In this document: positions 20,596 through 31,826 of the stretch, piece by piece
How the letters are laid out: each line of letters begins with the position of its first letter
How positions within the stretch are numbered: position 1 is the stretch's first letter
Origin: Kordiimonas sediminis
Lineage (GTDB): Bacteria; Pseudomonadota; Alphaproteobacteria; Sphingomonadales; Kordiimonadaceae
DNA length: 64,000 bases
Reading direction: 5' to 3'
NCBI RefSeq assembly: GCF_014656395.1
Contig: NZ_BNCI01000002.1
Location: forward strand, 992,001 to 1,056,000
The notes under the pieces: model-generated
Database searches by the model: none
What the model was told of the DNA's origin: nothing
The model's input: the letters and a program-made list of their open reading frames with translations, nothing else
Program-made: the position numbers and the translations under genes

Positions 20596-20611
20596 GGAAC
20601 CGATGGGTTCC
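20596..20611. promoter_or_regulatory. 16-base palindrome before pdhA
   Basis: GGAACC and GGTTCC flank a 4-base centre, 20-36 bases upstream of the pdhA start. In RNA it would form a 6-bp hairpin next to the ribosome site (GGAAGG). It could be an operator for a dimeric repressor or a leader hairpin. There is no further evidence, so the call is tentative. Confidence 0.3.
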
Positions 20612-20710
20612 ATTAACTTGAACTCAGCCCCATAAATACACGGAATTTTAGCAAAAGACAATAGATGTTATCTTACTGTAAATATTACGTTTTTTTGAAT
20701 TAACTTGTTT

Positions 20711-21049
20711 TTAGTTAATGCCAGAAGCGTCTACAAATAGAACCAATTCATCAGGGTGCACAAAGCCCAATTTCTCACGCACCTTTTCTTCAAGCATATC
20801 AGGATCAATTGAGTCTTCAGAGAGAGCATCAAGACGGCGCTCAATCACATGGCGCTCATGCTCCACGTCCATTGCGACACCTTGCACCTCAACGATACGA
20901 CGTTCCAGGCGCTTCAACTCGCCCAGACCACTACTACCCTGAAAAGCATGGAAAGCAATATAGACAATAACAAGCACCCACAACACAGCCAAACCCGTGT
21001 TTAGGAAAAAAGTGGATATGTTATCGCGACTCATCATGATTCGAATCAT
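20711..21049 (-). CDS. ftsB: FtsB/DivIC-family septum formation protein
   Basis: Bitopic inner-membrane cell division protein that would join the FtsL/FtsQ subcomplex. After a short cytoplasmic N-terminus there is one transmembrane helix (TGLAVLWVLVIVYIAFHAF), then a coiled coil rich in Leu/Arg/Glu (LGELKRLERRIVEVQGV...) and the conserved C-terminal block DMLEEKVREKLGFVHPDELV. It sits between eno and pdhA, the standard alphaproteobacterial location. The frame opens at a TTG (21073); ATGs occur at 21049, 21037 and 21034, none with a clear ribosome site, so the start is uncertain. Confidence 0.85.
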   Translation of the reverse strand: MIRIMMSRDNISTFFLNTGLAVLWVLVIVYIAFHAFQGSSGLGELKRLERRIVEVQGVAMDVEHERHVIERRLDALSEDSIDPDMLEEKVREKLGFVHPDELVLFVDASGIN

Positions 21050-21108
21050 TTCATAATCGACTCGGGGATGCAAGTTAAATAGTTATCGTGCTGATATTTT
21101 TCGAGCAT

Positions 21109-21139
21109 TATTCTCCCCGCCCTTTAGGCGGGGAGAATA
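21109..21139 (-). terminator. Strong stem-loop downstream of eno
   Basis: A 13-bp perfect inverted repeat (21109-21121 with 21127-21139, arm ATTCTCCCCGCC plus an outer pair) surrounds a 5-base loop, 48 bases after the eno stop. No real T-run follows on the minus strand, so it may be an imperfect terminator or a 3'-end stabiliser separating eno from the ftsB/pdh genes. Confidence 0.55.
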
Positions 21140-21186
21140 TTATCTATTTTCTCTCCTAAGACAGAGAGATACCCCCCAATGCAATT

Positions 21187-22635
<1,449 letters not shown>

Positions 22636-22662
22636 CTATTTGTTCATAAAGGGGGACTATCC

Positions 22663-24198
22663 ATGAAGTATTTTGTAAAGACTATTGCAGCATCTGTTAT
22701 GGCCCTGTCGGTGCCCACATTGACAGCAGATGCAAACGAACAATCCATTCGCGAATATACTAACAAACACCAGCATCACATCATGAAGGACTTTCGTGAT
22801 TTACTGTCCATGCCGAATGTCAGTTCCAGCGTAGACGATATGATGGTGAATGCAGCCTGGATTACAGACTATATTCATAAGCGCGGCTTCACTTCAGAGA
22901 TAGTAACAGCCGGACGCGCACCTTATATCATTGCAGAAAAGAAAGTCAGCGGTGCTGACAAAACCGTGCTGATATACGCGCACTTTGATGGGCAACCCGT
23001 TGAACCTGCCAACTGGGCGACTGCACCTTTCACCCCTACCTTATTAACTGCAACCATAGAGAACGGTGGGCAAGTCGTCCCGTGGGATCAGGTCGAAGGT
23101 GACTTTAATCCAGAATGGCGTATTGCTGCGCGCTCAGCGGGCGATGATAAAGCGCCCGTTATTGCCCTGATGCATGCACTTGATGCGATGGAACAGGCCG
23201 GTATTTCGCCAAGCGTAAATATTAAACTAATTCTCGATGGAGAAGAAGAAGCTGGCAGCCCGACACTGAAACAAATTCTGGCCGACCACCGTGACAAGCT
23301 GGAAGCCGATCTAATGCTTTTCTGTGATGGCCCGATGCACCAAAGCCGGGACCGCCAGTTGGTGTTTGGCGTACGCGGGTCAATGGCCCTTGATATTACG
23401 ACATATGGCCCACTCGCACCGCTGCACAGCGGGCATTACGGCAACTGGGCCCCAAACCCGACAGAAAGCCTGATGAAACTGCTGCTGTCCATGAAATCTG
23501 AAGACGGCAAAATAACAATAGACGGCTATTCAGATCAGGTCCGCCCCATATCAAATGCTGAACGGGAAGCTCTTTCAAACGTTCCCAATGTTGACACTCA
23601 GATGAAACACGCGCTGGCACTGGCTGAAAGTGTTGGCAAAGATATTCGCCTCGAAGAAAGCGTTCTGTCACCGGGCTTTATTATCCGCGGCTTTCAGGCA
23701 GGCGGTGTTGGCAAGCAAGGCAGAAATATCATTCAACCTTCGGCGTCCGCATCCATTAACATGCGTCTTGTAGCAGACCAAACACCTGAATTTCTGGTCG
23801 AAAAAGTCGAAGACCATGTCCGGGCCCAAGGCTACACAATCGTCCATGAAGAACCTAATGCCGACATCCGGCGCAATCACGCGAAACTGGTCAAACTTGA
23901 CTGGCGCGCAGGTGCGTACCCTGCTTTCCGCTCAAGACTGGATAGCCCCGAGGCAGTGAAGCTTATCTCTATTCTGGACAATATGGAGGGCAACAAGACA
24001 ATTCTGGCGCCTAGCCTGGGCGGAAGCTTGCCCATTTATTTGTTTGAACAGGCTTTGGAAAATATGCCTATCATCATCCTGCCGGTTGCAAACCATGACA
24101 ACAATCAGCACGGCAGAAATGAAAACCTGCGCATTCAAAACCTGTGGGATGCGATCAGCGTATATGCCGCTATTCTGGAACAATATGGGACTGACTAA
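22663..24198 (+). CDS. Secreted M20-family metallopeptidase
   Basis: Zinc peptidase of the M20/M28 superfamily, 511 residues, with a signal peptide (first 22-24 residues, cut near TADA-NEQ), so probably periplasmic. Dinuclear-zinc ligands are all present: H107 and D109 in YAHFDGQP, the bridging Asp in SAGDDKAP, the catalytic Glu in DGEEEAGSP, an Asp in FCDGP and a C-terminal His in NHDNNQHGRNE. A dimerisation-domain region lies in the middle. A good ribosome site (AAGGGGG) precedes the ATG. It is divergent from eno and ends at a terminator shared with pyrG. The substrate is unknown. Confidence 0.9.
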   Translation: MKYFVKTIAASVMALSVPTLTADANEQSIREYTNKHQHHIMKDFRDLLSMPNVSSSVDDMMVNAAWITDYIHKRGFTSEIVTAGRAPYIIAEKKVSGADKTVLIYAHFDGQPVEPANWATAPFTPTLLTATIENGGQVVPWDQVEGDFNPEWRIAARSAGDDKAPVIALMHALDAMEQAGISPSVNIKLILDGEEEAGSPTLKQILADHRDKLEADLMLFCDGPMHQSRDRQLVFGVRGSMALDITTYGPLAPLHSGHYGNWAPNPTESLMKLLLSMKSEDGKITIDGYSDQVRPISNAEREALSNVPNVDTQMKHALALAESVGKDIRLEESVLSPGFIIRGFQAGGVGKQGRNIIQPSASASINMRLVADQTPEFLVEKVEDHVRAQGYTIVHEEPNADIRRNHAKLVKLDWRAGAYPAFRSRLDSPEAVKLISILDNMEGNKTILAPSLGGSLPIYLFEQALENMPIIILPVANHDNNQHGRNENLRIQNLWDAISVYAAILEQYGTD

Positions 24199-24225
24199 TC
24201 ACCTTCCAGTAACCTCATCAAGAAC

Positions 24226-24258
24226 AAAGGCCAGCCCTGTGGGGGCTGGCCTTTTGAT
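24226..24258. terminator. Bidirectional terminator between M20 peptidase and pyrG
   Basis: A 9-bp GC-rich stem (GGCCAGCCC with GGGCTGGCC), extended by A/T pairs, has a 5-base loop and T-rich sequence on both strands (TTTTGATTTT on plus, TTTGTTCTT on minus). It serves the two convergent genes. Confidence 0.88.
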
Positions 24259-24287
24259 TTTCTAAACCACTTTTATTTATGAGCGCA

Positions 24288-25922
24288 CTAAACCAATCGG
24301 CTTTGTTTCAGTGCCGCCGCAACAAAGCTTGCGAAAAGCGGGTGCGGCGCAAATGGTTTTGATTTCAATTCCGGATGATACTGAACCCCGATGAACCATG
24401 GATGATCAGGCAGTTCCATAGTCTCTGGCAACTGACCATCTGGTGACATACCAGAGAAAACAACACCCGCTTTCTCCAGGCGCTCAACGTAACCCACATT
24501 CACTTCATACCGGTGACGATGCCGTTCTGATATCTCCAGCTCCCCATAGATTTCAGCAATCTTGGAGCCCTTCTTAAGGTGTGCAGGATACGCACCAAGG
24601 CGCATTGTACCGCCAAGGTCTGTTTCTTCTGTACGCTGTTCAACCGTTCCATCATCACGCGTCCACTCGGTGATCAACCCAACAACCGGCTCGATACCGC
24701 GCTCTTCAAACTCGGATGAACCAGCGTCTTCAATCCCGGCCAGATGACGTGCTGCTTCAACTGTTGCCATCTGCATACCCAGACAAATACCAAAATAAGG
24801 GATCTTCTTCTCACGCGCAAAGCGTGCTGCAGCGATTTTACCTTCGGTACCCCGACGGCCAAAGCCACCCGGCACCAGAATAGCGTGAATACCGTGCAAA
24901 TGATCAATAGCATCCTCTTTCTCAAAGAGTTCAGCATCAATCCATTTGATATTCACTTTTACCTTGTTAGCAACCCCGCCGTGCACAAGCGCCTCAGTCA
25001 GTGACTTATAGGCATCTGGCAGGATCGTGTATTTACCGACAACTGCAATCGTAACCTCGCCTTCCGGGTTTTTAATCCGGTCAACAATATCTTCCCAAAT
25101 ACTCAGGTCTGGCTCTGCTTTATGCGCCAAACCGAATGCTTTCAGAACTTCTACATCCAGACCTTCATTATGATAGGAGATCGGAACTTCATAAATAGTC
25201 TTCACATCCAGCGCTGGAATAACCGCAGATTCCGGTACATTACAGAACAAAGACATCTTGCGGCGCTCGCTATCCGGAATGGGATGCTCTGCGCGGCAGA
25301 CAAGGATGTCTGGCTGGATACCAATAGATCGAAGCTCTTTCACACTGTGCTGTGTGGGCTTCGTCTTTAACTCGCCGGCTGCTGCCAAAAATGGTACCAG
25401 TGTTAGGTGGCAGAAGATGGAGTTACCACGCCCCAGCTCAATACTCAGTTGACGGATGGCTTCCATGAAAGGCATTGCCTCAATATCACCTGCGGTACCG
25501 CCAATTTCACACAGCATAAAGTCAATGCCGTCCTGCTCCGCCAGCGCGAACTCTTTAATCGCATCTGTTACATGCGGGATAACCTGGACTGTGCCGCCAA
25601 GATAATCACCACGGCGTTCCTTGGCGATAATCTGTTGATAAATACGACCCGATGTAATGTTGTCGCTCTGGCGCGAAGACACACCGGTAAAACGCTCATA
25701 GTGACCAAGATCCAAGTCTGTCTCAGCACCATCGTCAGTGACATAACATTCACCATGCTGATAGGGGCTCATTGTCCCTGGATCAACATTCAAATAGGGG
25801 TCAAGTTTCCGCAGACGTACAGAATAACCCCGCGCCTGTAACAGCGCACCAAGAGAAGCAGACAGTAAGCCCTTACCAAGCGAACTAACCACACCACCAG
25901 TAATGAATATATAGCGCGTCAT
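24288..25922 (-). CDS. pyrG: CTP synthase
   Basis: Makes CTP from UTP, ATP and glutamine. The 544 residues have the synthetase domain (1-270) starting [18 protein letters not shown] with the P-loop-like [13 protein letters not shown] and the [15 protein letters not shown] motif, and a class I glutamine amidotransferase domain (about 290-540) with nucleophile Cys in FGICLGMQ and the His-Glu pair in [12 protein letters not shown]. It lies downstream of secG but is separated from it by a terminator. Confidence 0.97.
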   Translation of the reverse strand: MTRYIFITGGVVSSLGKGLLSASLGALLQARGYSVRLRKLDPYLNVDPGTMSPYQHGECYVTDDGAETDLDLGHYERFTGVSSRQSDNITSGRIYQQIIAKERRGDYLGGTVQVIPHVTDAIKEFALAEQDGIDFMLCEIGGTAGDIEAMPFMEAIRQLSIELGRGNSIFCHLTLVPFLAAAGELKTKPTQHSVKELRSIGIQPDILVCRAEHPIPDSERRKMSLFCNVPESAVIPALDVKTIYEVPISYHNEGLDVEVLKAFGLAHKAEPDLSIWEDIVDRIKNPEGEVTIAVVGKYTILPDAYKSLTEALVHGGVANKVKVNIKWIDAELFEKEDAIDHLHGIHAILVPGGFGRRGTEGKIAAARFAREKKIPYFGICLGMQMATVEAARHLAGIEDAGSSEFEERGIEPVVGLITEWTRDDGTVEQRTEETDLGGTMRLGAYPAHLKKGSKIAEIYGELEISERHRHRYEVNVGYVERLEKAGVVFSGMSPDGQLPETMELPDHPWFIGVQYHPELKSKPFAPHPLFASFVAAALKQSRLV

Positions 25923-25996
25923 GGAACCTCACTATATCCTAATTTCTTTAAATTTACATTCAGTGACAAGCATAGCATCTTGCCACACCATAGAGA

Positions 25997-26019
25997 AACG
26001 GGAGCCGCTGGCTCCCGTT
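25997..26019 (-). terminator. Terminator after secG
   Basis: A 10-bp perfect stem (AACGGGAGCC with GGCTCCCGTT) and 3-base loop lie 17 bases after the secG stop. On the minus strand it is followed by TTTCTCT, a weak T-rich tail. It separates secG from pyrG, so pyrG probably has its own promoter in the following 75 bases. Confidence 0.72.
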
Positions 26020-26035
26020 ACTGTCGACCGTTATC

Positions 26036-26356
26036 TTAATTGTCAGGTATGGTAGGCATCTCTGGCAACTTAGGTCCATCTGATGCTTCCTCAGCCTTTT
26101 CAGCTGCCTGCTGTAAGATATCGTTATCAGAGTTACGCTGAGCGGAAATCCAGCCTAGCGCCAGCGAGTTTGCCAAAAAGACAATTGCCAGCCATTTGGT
26201 TGTGCGTGTCAACAGATCACCTGCACCACGTGCGGTCATCATACCAGTGGGGCCACCACCAATGCCAAGCGCGCCACCTTCTGACCGTTGCAACAATATG
26301 GTCGCAACCAGTGCGATTGCAACAATCAGGTGAATACTTAGAAGTACAGCTTCCAT
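26036..26356 (-). CDS. secG: Preprotein translocase subunit SecG
   Basis: Accessory subunit of the SecYEG channel. From the ATG at 26356 it has 106 residues: a first transmembrane helix (VLLSIHLIVAIALVATILLQ), the conserved RSEGGALGIGGG loop, LLTRTTKWLAIVFLANSLALGW as the second helix, and an acidic Pro-rich tail. The frame extends 12 codons upstream, but family similarity starts at MEAVLL. It is downstream of tpiA. Confidence 0.93.
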   Translation of the reverse strand: MEAVLLSIHLIVAIALVATILLQRSEGGALGIGGGPTGMMTARGAGDLLTRTTKWLAIVFLANSLALGWISAQRNSDNDILQQAAEKAEEASDGPKLPEMPTIPDN

Positions 26357-26472
26357 GTGATTTCGTCTCGCAAAATTCTTGGGTCCGGCCAACCTAAATT
26401 GATCAGCTCATACAAAGCGCGGTTAATAGACTAAATTACCCACCTTTGCCAAGGAGAATTTAACAGTTTCTG

Positions 26473-27225
26473 TTATTTTCTGTACGCATCTATGATTCCG
26501 TTAAAGTCTGAAGCCTTCAAGCTGGCACCGCCAACAAGCGCACCATTGACATTAGCTGCGCCCATTAACTCGGTCGCATTGGACGGCTTAACTGAGCCAC
26601 CATATAAGATTTTAACTGCCTTGCCGTCTTCGCCCAAACGCTTAATAAGCGCCTCTCGGATGGCAGTATGCATTTCAGCGACGTCCTGTACTGTTGGCGT
26701 GCGCCCTGTTCCAATCGCCCAAACAGGCTCGTAGGCAACAACAACTTTGGCGGAGGTTGCACCTTCTGGCAACGATGCTTCCACCTGCCCGACAACTCTG
26801 GACACAGCTTTTCCTGCATCACGCTCTGCCTCGGTTTCACCAACACAGACAATTGCAGTCAGGCCAACCGCAAGCGCTGCTTCTGCCTTTACCTTAACAA
26901 TCTTACTATTCTCAAAATGATCTGCACGGCGTTCTGAATGACCAACAATTACATATGTGGCGCCTGCATCTTTCAACATTTGCGCTGATATATCCCCTGT
27001 GTGGGCACCGCTTACTGCACCATGACAGTCCTGAGCACCGATCGCAACAGCATCAGCCTTAACTGAAGCGGCACCAATCAATGTAAAAGGTGGACAAATC
27101 AAAACATCACAATCTGCGGACTTACCTTCCTTTACCAAAGTTTCCAGCGCTTCCAGCTCTGCCAGACTTTCGGTCAGACCATTCATTTTCCAATTACCAG
27201 CAACCAATGCAGTTGGGTTCGACAT
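26473..27225 (-). CDS. tpiA: Triosephosphate isomerase
   Basis: Interconverts dihydroxyacetone phosphate and glyceraldehyde 3-phosphate. The 250 residues contain catalytic K13 in AGNWKMNG, the His of VIVGHSERR, the Glu of [12 protein letters not shown], and the phosphate-binding [11 protein letters not shown]. It lies about 116 bases upstream of the secG start, giving the tpiA-secG order typical of alphaproteobacteria, and is divergent from the PpiD-like gene. Confidence 0.97.
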   Translation of the reverse strand: MSNPTALVAGNWKMNGLTESLAELEALETLVKEGKSADCDVLICPPFTLIGAASVKADAVAIGAQDCHGAVSGAHTGDISAQMLKDAGATYVIVGHSERRADHFENSKIVKVKAEAALAVGLTAIVCVGETEAERDAGKAVSRVVGQVEASLPEGATSAKVVVAYEPVWAIGTGRTPTVQDVAEMHTAIREALIKRLGEDGKAVKILYGGSVKPSNATELMGAANVNGALVGGASLKASDFNGIIDAYRK

Positions 27226-27326
27226 CAGGGCGTCTCCTAAGAAGTTTTATGATTTTCACCGTATGTAGCAAAAGCGTTTGAGAAAGAAAAGATATGTTCC
27301 ATTCTCTCGGTGATATCATTAGATGG

Positions 27327-27355
27327 TTGCAGCTTTGCCCAACGATGCTTATATT
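27327..27355 (+). promoter_or_regulatory. Candidate promoter of the PpiD-like gene
   Basis: TTGCAG (27327) and TATATT (27350) are separated by 17 bases in the divergent tpiA gap, 75 bases before the proposed ATG. The -10 is good (5 of 6) and the -35 only partial (3 of 6). This is inferred from consensus match alone. Confidence 0.4.
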
Positions 27356-27430
27356 CGCCGCCAAACGGGGATTCCTTATTGTAGGAAAATTTCCACTGAT
27401 AAATTTATTTCAAGGACGGGACCGGCACCT

Positions 27431-29356
27431 ATGCTGCTCAAAATTCGCGGTAAACTCGATTCAATTTTTGTAACCATTCTTCTTGGTATTCTGATTGCTG
27501 CATTTGCGATCTGGGGCGTCGGCACCGGCGGCGGAGCTGTAGGCGGCAGTAACGTTGCCAAGGTTGGGGATAAAGAAGTATCGGCCCAGCGTTTTGCCAC
27601 TATGGTGAACAACCAGGCTCAGCAGTATCAGGCCCAGATGGGCGGTCAAATGACCTTGAACCAAATCATTCATGGCTTTGGGCTGATCCAGCAGATACTG
27701 CAGCAGCAGACCACAATGGCTGCTTTTGATAATGAAACTTCTAGTCTTGGCATGCGTGCATCAGACTCACACGTAGCGGAAGAGCTTATTAGCATACCCG
27801 CGTTTCTACTTCCTGATGGGTCGTTTAGCGAACAAATGCTGGAACAGACCATGCGCTCCACCGGCATGACCAGAAACGAGCTTCTGGAAGAAATCCGTGC
27901 CGGCATTGCACGTCAACAGTTGGTCGACAGTCTGACAGCTTATTCCGCCGTGTCAAAAGACATGGTCAACACGTTACAGGTTGTCCAAGGCGAACGTCGC
28001 CGCGCCAATATGATTACAATCAAGGCCAGTGAAATCGTCGACATCCCGGAAGCTGACGAAGAAACTCTCCGTAGCTATTACGAAGCCAACAAGTCTAACT
28101 ACATGACACCTGTGCGTCGCAGTTACCGTTATCTGCTTGTAACGCCGGATCAGTTCGCTGACAAAGTGGAAATCTCTGATGAAGATATCCAAACAGCATA
28201 TGACAGTAACATAGGTGACTGGCAAAAGCCGGAGCTGCGTAACATCCAGCAGGCAATTTTCCCAACTGCTGAAGAAGCTCAGGCTTTCGCTGACGCGGTG
28301 AACGCAGGCGCTGATTATGCGACGGAAGCAGCACAGCGCACAGAATTTACCATTGACGAACTGGATCTTGGCGATAACACCTACGATGACCTGGCTGTAG
28401 ATTTCGACGCAGCAACAGCTGATGCCGTTTTTGCAGTTGCAGAAGGCACTATTACAGAGCCCCTCGAAACACTAGCAGGGTATGTTGTCTATAAAGTCAC
28501 CAGTATAACACCTGGCACTGAGCGGTCGCTAGAAGACGTTCGCGATGATGTGGTAACCCTACTTAAGGCAGAAAGATCTGTTGATCTGATGTTTGACTTC
28601 ATCCCGGAACTGGAAGATGCCCTGGCTGAAGACGGAACGCTTGCTCCAGTTGCAGAGAAACTGTCACTTAATCTTGCGACAGTTTCTGCGGTAGACCGTA
28701 ATGGTCGCGACGCAAACGGTACACAAGTTATCACTCAGCAGGTTGAAGCAACAATTCATGCAGCTGCTTTTGCAGCAGAAGTGGGGCTGGAGCCAGAGAT
28801 TACTGACCTAAATCCGGTAGATAATACGCAAGGCATCTATTTGGTAGAAGTAATGAATGAAATGCAGCCCGAGCAGCAGATCTATGAAGATGTATCTGTT
28901 GCAGTTCGCCAGGCGTGGGAGCGTGAACAGCGCCAGTTGAAAGCCGGTGAGTTCGCTGATCTCGCGGTTGAACGTTTACGCGCCAACGAAAACCCAGAAG
29001 ACGTTGCGGCAGATCTGGGCGGTACATCCTTTGACGCGAAGAACGTTACACGTCAACCAGACGGCAACTCTGGTCTGGCCGCAAACATTCGCTCTTTGAT
29101 CTTCACAATCGGCGAAGGTAAAGTCAGCTCGGAACGCAGTGCAGACGGTGATGGGTATGTTGTTGTTAAAGTCAACGAAATCGTCCCAGGCGATCCTGCG
29201 ACACAAGCTGCAGCAGTCGCATCACTTCGCCAGCAGTTGATTAATGAACAGACAAACACTGTCTTGTCGCAGTATCAAGCATATCTTCTGGCGCAAAACC
29301 GCCCAGAAATTAACAATGCGCTGATCGAACAACTTTTCCCGCGCGACCAGGAATAA
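27431..29356 (+). CDS. PpiD/SurA-like periplasmic peptidyl-prolyl isomerase
   Basis: Membrane-anchored chaperone for outer-membrane and secreted proteins, 641 residues from the ATG at 27431. It has an N-terminal anchor (FVTILLGILIAAFAIWGVG), a SurA_N_3-type helical domain (about 45-190), a parvulin-like domain (about 215-350), and a C-terminal helical domain. The gene order tpiA/PpiD-like/trpE is standard in alphaproteobacteria. The frame opens 36 codons earlier, but homology begins MLLKIRGKLDS. No conserved active-site pattern for proline isomerisation is obvious, so chaperone-only function is possible. Confidence 0.9.
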   Translation: MLLKIRGKLDSIFVTILLGILIAAFAIWGVGTGGGAVGGSNVAKVGDKEVSAQRFATMVNNQAQQYQAQMGGQMTLNQIIHGFGLIQQILQQQTTMAAFDNETSSLGMRASDSHVAEELISIPAFLLPDGSFSEQMLEQTMRSTGMTRNELLEEIRAGIARQQLVDSLTAYSAVSKDMVNTLQVVQGERRRANMITIKASEIVDIPEADEETLRSYYEANKSNYMTPVRRSYRYLLVTPDQFADKVEISDEDIQTAYDSNIGDWQKPELRNIQQAIFPTAEEAQAFADAVNAGADYATEAAQRTEFTIDELDLGDNTYDDLAVDFDAATADAVFAVAEGTITEPLETLAGYVVYKVTSITPGTERSLEDVRDDVVTLLKAERSVDLMFDFIPELEDALAEDGTLAPVAEKLSLNLATVSAVDRNGRDANGTQVITQQVEATIHAAAFAAEVGLEPEITDLNPVDNTQGIYLVEVMNEMQPEQQIYEDVSVAVRQAWEREQRQLKAGEFADLAVERLRANENPEDVAADLGGTSFDAKNVTRQPDGNSGLAANIRSLIFTIGEGKVSSERSADGDGYVVVKVNEIVPGDPATQAAAVASLRQQLINEQTNTVLSQYQAYLLAQNRPEINNALIEQLFPRDQE

Positions 29357-29464
29357 CTGGTCGCCACCACCTCCGGTGATGGACACAAAGTAACGCCCTG
29401 AACTGGACAAAAATTTCGGGCCTGTTTCTGTTTGAACAAGACAGGCCCAGTCGGGGAATTGCGA

Positions 29465-30961
29465 ATGGAAAATCAAATACAGGATGTCCTGACCAACCTT
29501 AAAGCTGGCAAGCCATCTGTCCTCTTTCATACACTTGTCGCTGATCTGGATACACCCGTGTCGGCTTACCTGAAGCTGAGCAAAGGTGAACGATACAGCT
29601 GCCTTCTGGAATCGGTTGAAGGTGGTGATACGCGCGGCAGATACTCTATCATTGGCTTTAATCCTGATATAATCTGGCGTCTTCAAAACGGTCAGTGCGA
29701 GATAAACCGCAATGCAGCGACGACCCCCGACACTTACACTGCAGATCCAGGCAAACCACTGGACCGCTTACGAGCTTTGATTAATGAGAGCCTGATTGAT
29801 CTACCTCACCCCCTACCGCCTATGGCCGCAGGCGTTTTAGGGTATATGGGGTATGAGATCATTCAGGAAATGGAAGACGTAACACCCTCAAACCCTGACG
29901 CGATTGGGTTACCAACATCCATTTTTTTCCGGCCGCAGGTTATGGCGATTTTCGACAGTGTTACCAACCTGATTACACTGGTCACCCCTGTCAGGCCTGG
30001 TGCTGGCGCAGCGGAAACTCTGATAGAAGCGGCCCAGAAAAGACTGGAAGAAGCTTTGGACAGAATGGAAGCCCCAGTCCCCCTACTACAGGATGGGCCA
30101 ATGCAGGAATTCTCCGAGCCCGTTTCAAATACGCCGCAAAGCCGGTATTTTGATATGGTCCGCAAAGCCAAAGACTATATCCTGTCCGGCGATATTTTTC
30201 AGGTTGTTCTGTCCCAGCGGTTTAGCATGCCTTTCAATCTTCACCCCTTCGCTTTGTACCGTGCCTTAAGGCGCACAAACCCATCGCCCTTTATGTACCA
30301 TTTGAATTTTGATGGCTTTTCAATCGTTGGATCAAGTCCTGAAATTTTGGTACGCCTGAGGGATGATGAAGTAACTATCAGACCAATCGCTGGCACAAGA
30401 AAACGCGGTACAAGCCCGGAAGAAGACAAGCACCTGGCCGATGATCTTCTATCTGACCCAAAAGAACTTGCGGAACATCTTATGCTGCTTGATTTGGGAC
30501 GTAATGATGTTGGTAGGGTTGCTGAACCGGGTTCGGTAAAAGTGACTGCACGTAACACGATTGAGCTATATTCCCATGTCATGCACATTGTCTCCAATGT
30601 AGTCGGGAAAATTCGCAAGGACAAAGACGCTATTGATGCCCTGTCTGCAGGTTTCCCTGCCGGCACCGTATCAGGCGCACCAAAAGTCCGGGCGATGGAA
30701 GTCATAGATGAACTAGAAGTTGACGCACGCGGTCCTTATGCGGGCAGCGTTGGGTATTTCAGCGCGAATGGGTCTATGGACAGCTGTATCGTATTGCGGA
30801 CTGCGATTGTCAAAGACGGCATGATGCATGTACAAGCAGGGGCCGGCATCGTCGCTGACAGTGACGAAGCGTCAGAACAGGCGGAATGTGAAAACAAAGC
30901 CCGGGCGCTGGTTGCTGCTGCACGTGAAGCAATCCGGTTTTCACGTTCAAATCGCGGCTAG
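29465..30961 (+). CDS. trpE: Anthranilate synthase component I
   Basis: Chorismate-utilising large subunit of anthranilate synthase, 498 residues from the ATG at 29465 (GGGGA ribosome site). The N-terminal domain has SYLKL-type allosteric features seen here as AYLKLSKGERYSCLLES, and the chorismate-binding domain has PIAGTRKRG, LLDLGRNDVGRV, SNVVG and FPAGTVSGAPKVRAMEVI. Its glutaminase partner trpG is 2.3 kb downstream, separated by two unrelated genes. An 8-bp hairpin (29418-29448) lies in the leader, but there is no tryptophan-rich leader peptide. Confidence 0.96.
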   Translation: MENQIQDVLTNLKAGKPSVLFHTLVADLDTPVSAYLKLSKGERYSCLLESVEGGDTRGRYSIIGFNPDIIWRLQNGQCEINRNAATTPDTYTADPGKPLDRLRALINESLIDLPHPLPPMAAGVLGYMGYEIIQEMEDVTPSNPDAIGLPTSIFFRPQVMAIFDSVTNLITLVTPVRPGAGAAETLIEAAQKRLEEALDRMEAPVPLLQDGPMQEFSEPVSNTPQSRYFDMVRKAKDYILSGDIFQVVLSQRFSMPFNLHPFALYRALRRTNPSPFMYHLNFDGFSIVGSSPEILVRLRDDEVTIRPIAGTRKRGTSPEEDKHLADDLLSDPKELAEHLMLLDLGRNDVGRVAEPGSVKVTARNTIELYSHVMHIVSNVVGKIRKDKDAIDALSAGFPAGTVSGAPKVRAMEVIDELEVDARGPYAGSVGYFSANGSMDSCIVLRTAIVKDGMMHVQAGAGIVADSDEASEQAECENKARALVAAAREAIRFSRSNRG

Positions 30962-31026
30962 ACATTGCACAATACGCATTTTTGCCTATCTTCATTTTAC
31001 TATGATTAACCAAATAGACGTGCACC

Positions 31027-31797
31027 ATGGCCAACAATGCTAATCAACAAGTAGAAATGACGTTTCCGCGGCATGCCGTATTGTTTCATCAAGGGACCGC
31101 CAGTCAGGGGGTTCATATCATCCTTGAGGGCGAAGTTGAGATTATCCGAAAGGATGGAGACGTCATGCAAACATTGGCCACCCTATCCAACGGCACCCTT
31201 CTCGGGGAGACAAGCGCGCTTGAAGGGTCGGAGCACTCTGTAACAGCCATCGCAACCATGCCGACCAGGGTATTGTTTGTTGAAGCAGAAGCCTTTCGCA
31301 AGCAGTTTACTGATCCTCTGGTACATTTTGTTGTAAAAACACTGGCTTCCCGCGTGCGGGCTACTGTGGAAAATGCCGCCCATAAAGTCGTCAATACTAT
31401 CCAGTCTCCCAAGTCACTGCGATTACGCGGCGACTGCGAGATTACCCATACTCTTTTGAAATCAGATATCACGATTAGCCAATTCCCCTTTCTGGTTGGC
31501 AATTCCATCAGAGGCACTGGAACAATAGTTCAGCCAGTTCATGCCTTGTTGCCCCTACCGAACTATCCGTCTTTCAGTGCAGCGCATTTCGAAATAGTCA
31601 GGCGCGGCAATGGTTTTGCCGTCAGGGACCTCGGCACAAATGTTGGGGTCTATGTAAACGGTCTGCACATCAAAAAATATCAGGAACCGGCTGTAGCCGA
31701 ACTTAATCCTGGTGAAAACCGAATTGAAGTACGACCCCAGGGTGACAAAGGCAAAAGCCCGCTAAAATTCAAAGTATTTATGCCTGTCAAAGACTAA
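31027..31797 (+). CDS. cNMP-binding domain/FHA domain fusion protein
   Basis: A 256-residue protein, apparently cytoplasmic. Residues about 10-125 are a cyclic nucleotide-binding beta-roll (HQGTASQGVHIILEGEVEII, then LLGETSALEG at 58-67). In the phosphate-binding cassette the Arg of CRP is replaced: E69-H70-S71 aligns with ERS, so cAMP binding is doubtful. Residues about 150-250 resemble an FHA phosphothreonine-binding domain, with SAAHFEI (184-190) and DLGTNVGVYVNG matching its SxxH and N-G motifs, although the first conserved Arg (GR) reads GN. No helix-turn-helix is visible, so it is not a CRP-like regulator. It follows trpE by 65 bases; a link to tryptophan synthesis is unproven. Confidence 0.8.
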   Translation: MANNANQQVEMTFPRHAVLFHQGTASQGVHIILEGEVEIIRKDGDVMQTLATLSNGTLLGETSALEGSEHSVTAIATMPTRVLFVEAEAFRKQFTDPLVHFVVKTLASRVRATVENAAHKVVNTIQSPKSLRLRGDCEITHTLLKSDITISQFPFLVGNSIRGTGTIVQPVHALLPLPNYPSFSAAHFEIVRRGNGFAVRDLGTNVGVYVNGLHIKKYQEPAVAELNPGENRIEVRPQGDKGKSPLKFKVFMPVKD

Positions 31798-31826
31798 TCA
31801 GAACAGGCCATTAAGCTATCACAAGA

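Noticed and set aside
29357-29464. Possible trp attenuator before trpE
   Set aside because: An 8-bp hairpin (29418-29448) is present, but there is no T-run after it and no leader peptide with adjacent Trp codons; the only short frame is five codons without Trp.
31027-31797. cNMP/FHA protein as the trp operon transcription factor
   Set aside because: There is no helix-turn-helix or other DNA-binding segment after the nucleotide-binding domain.
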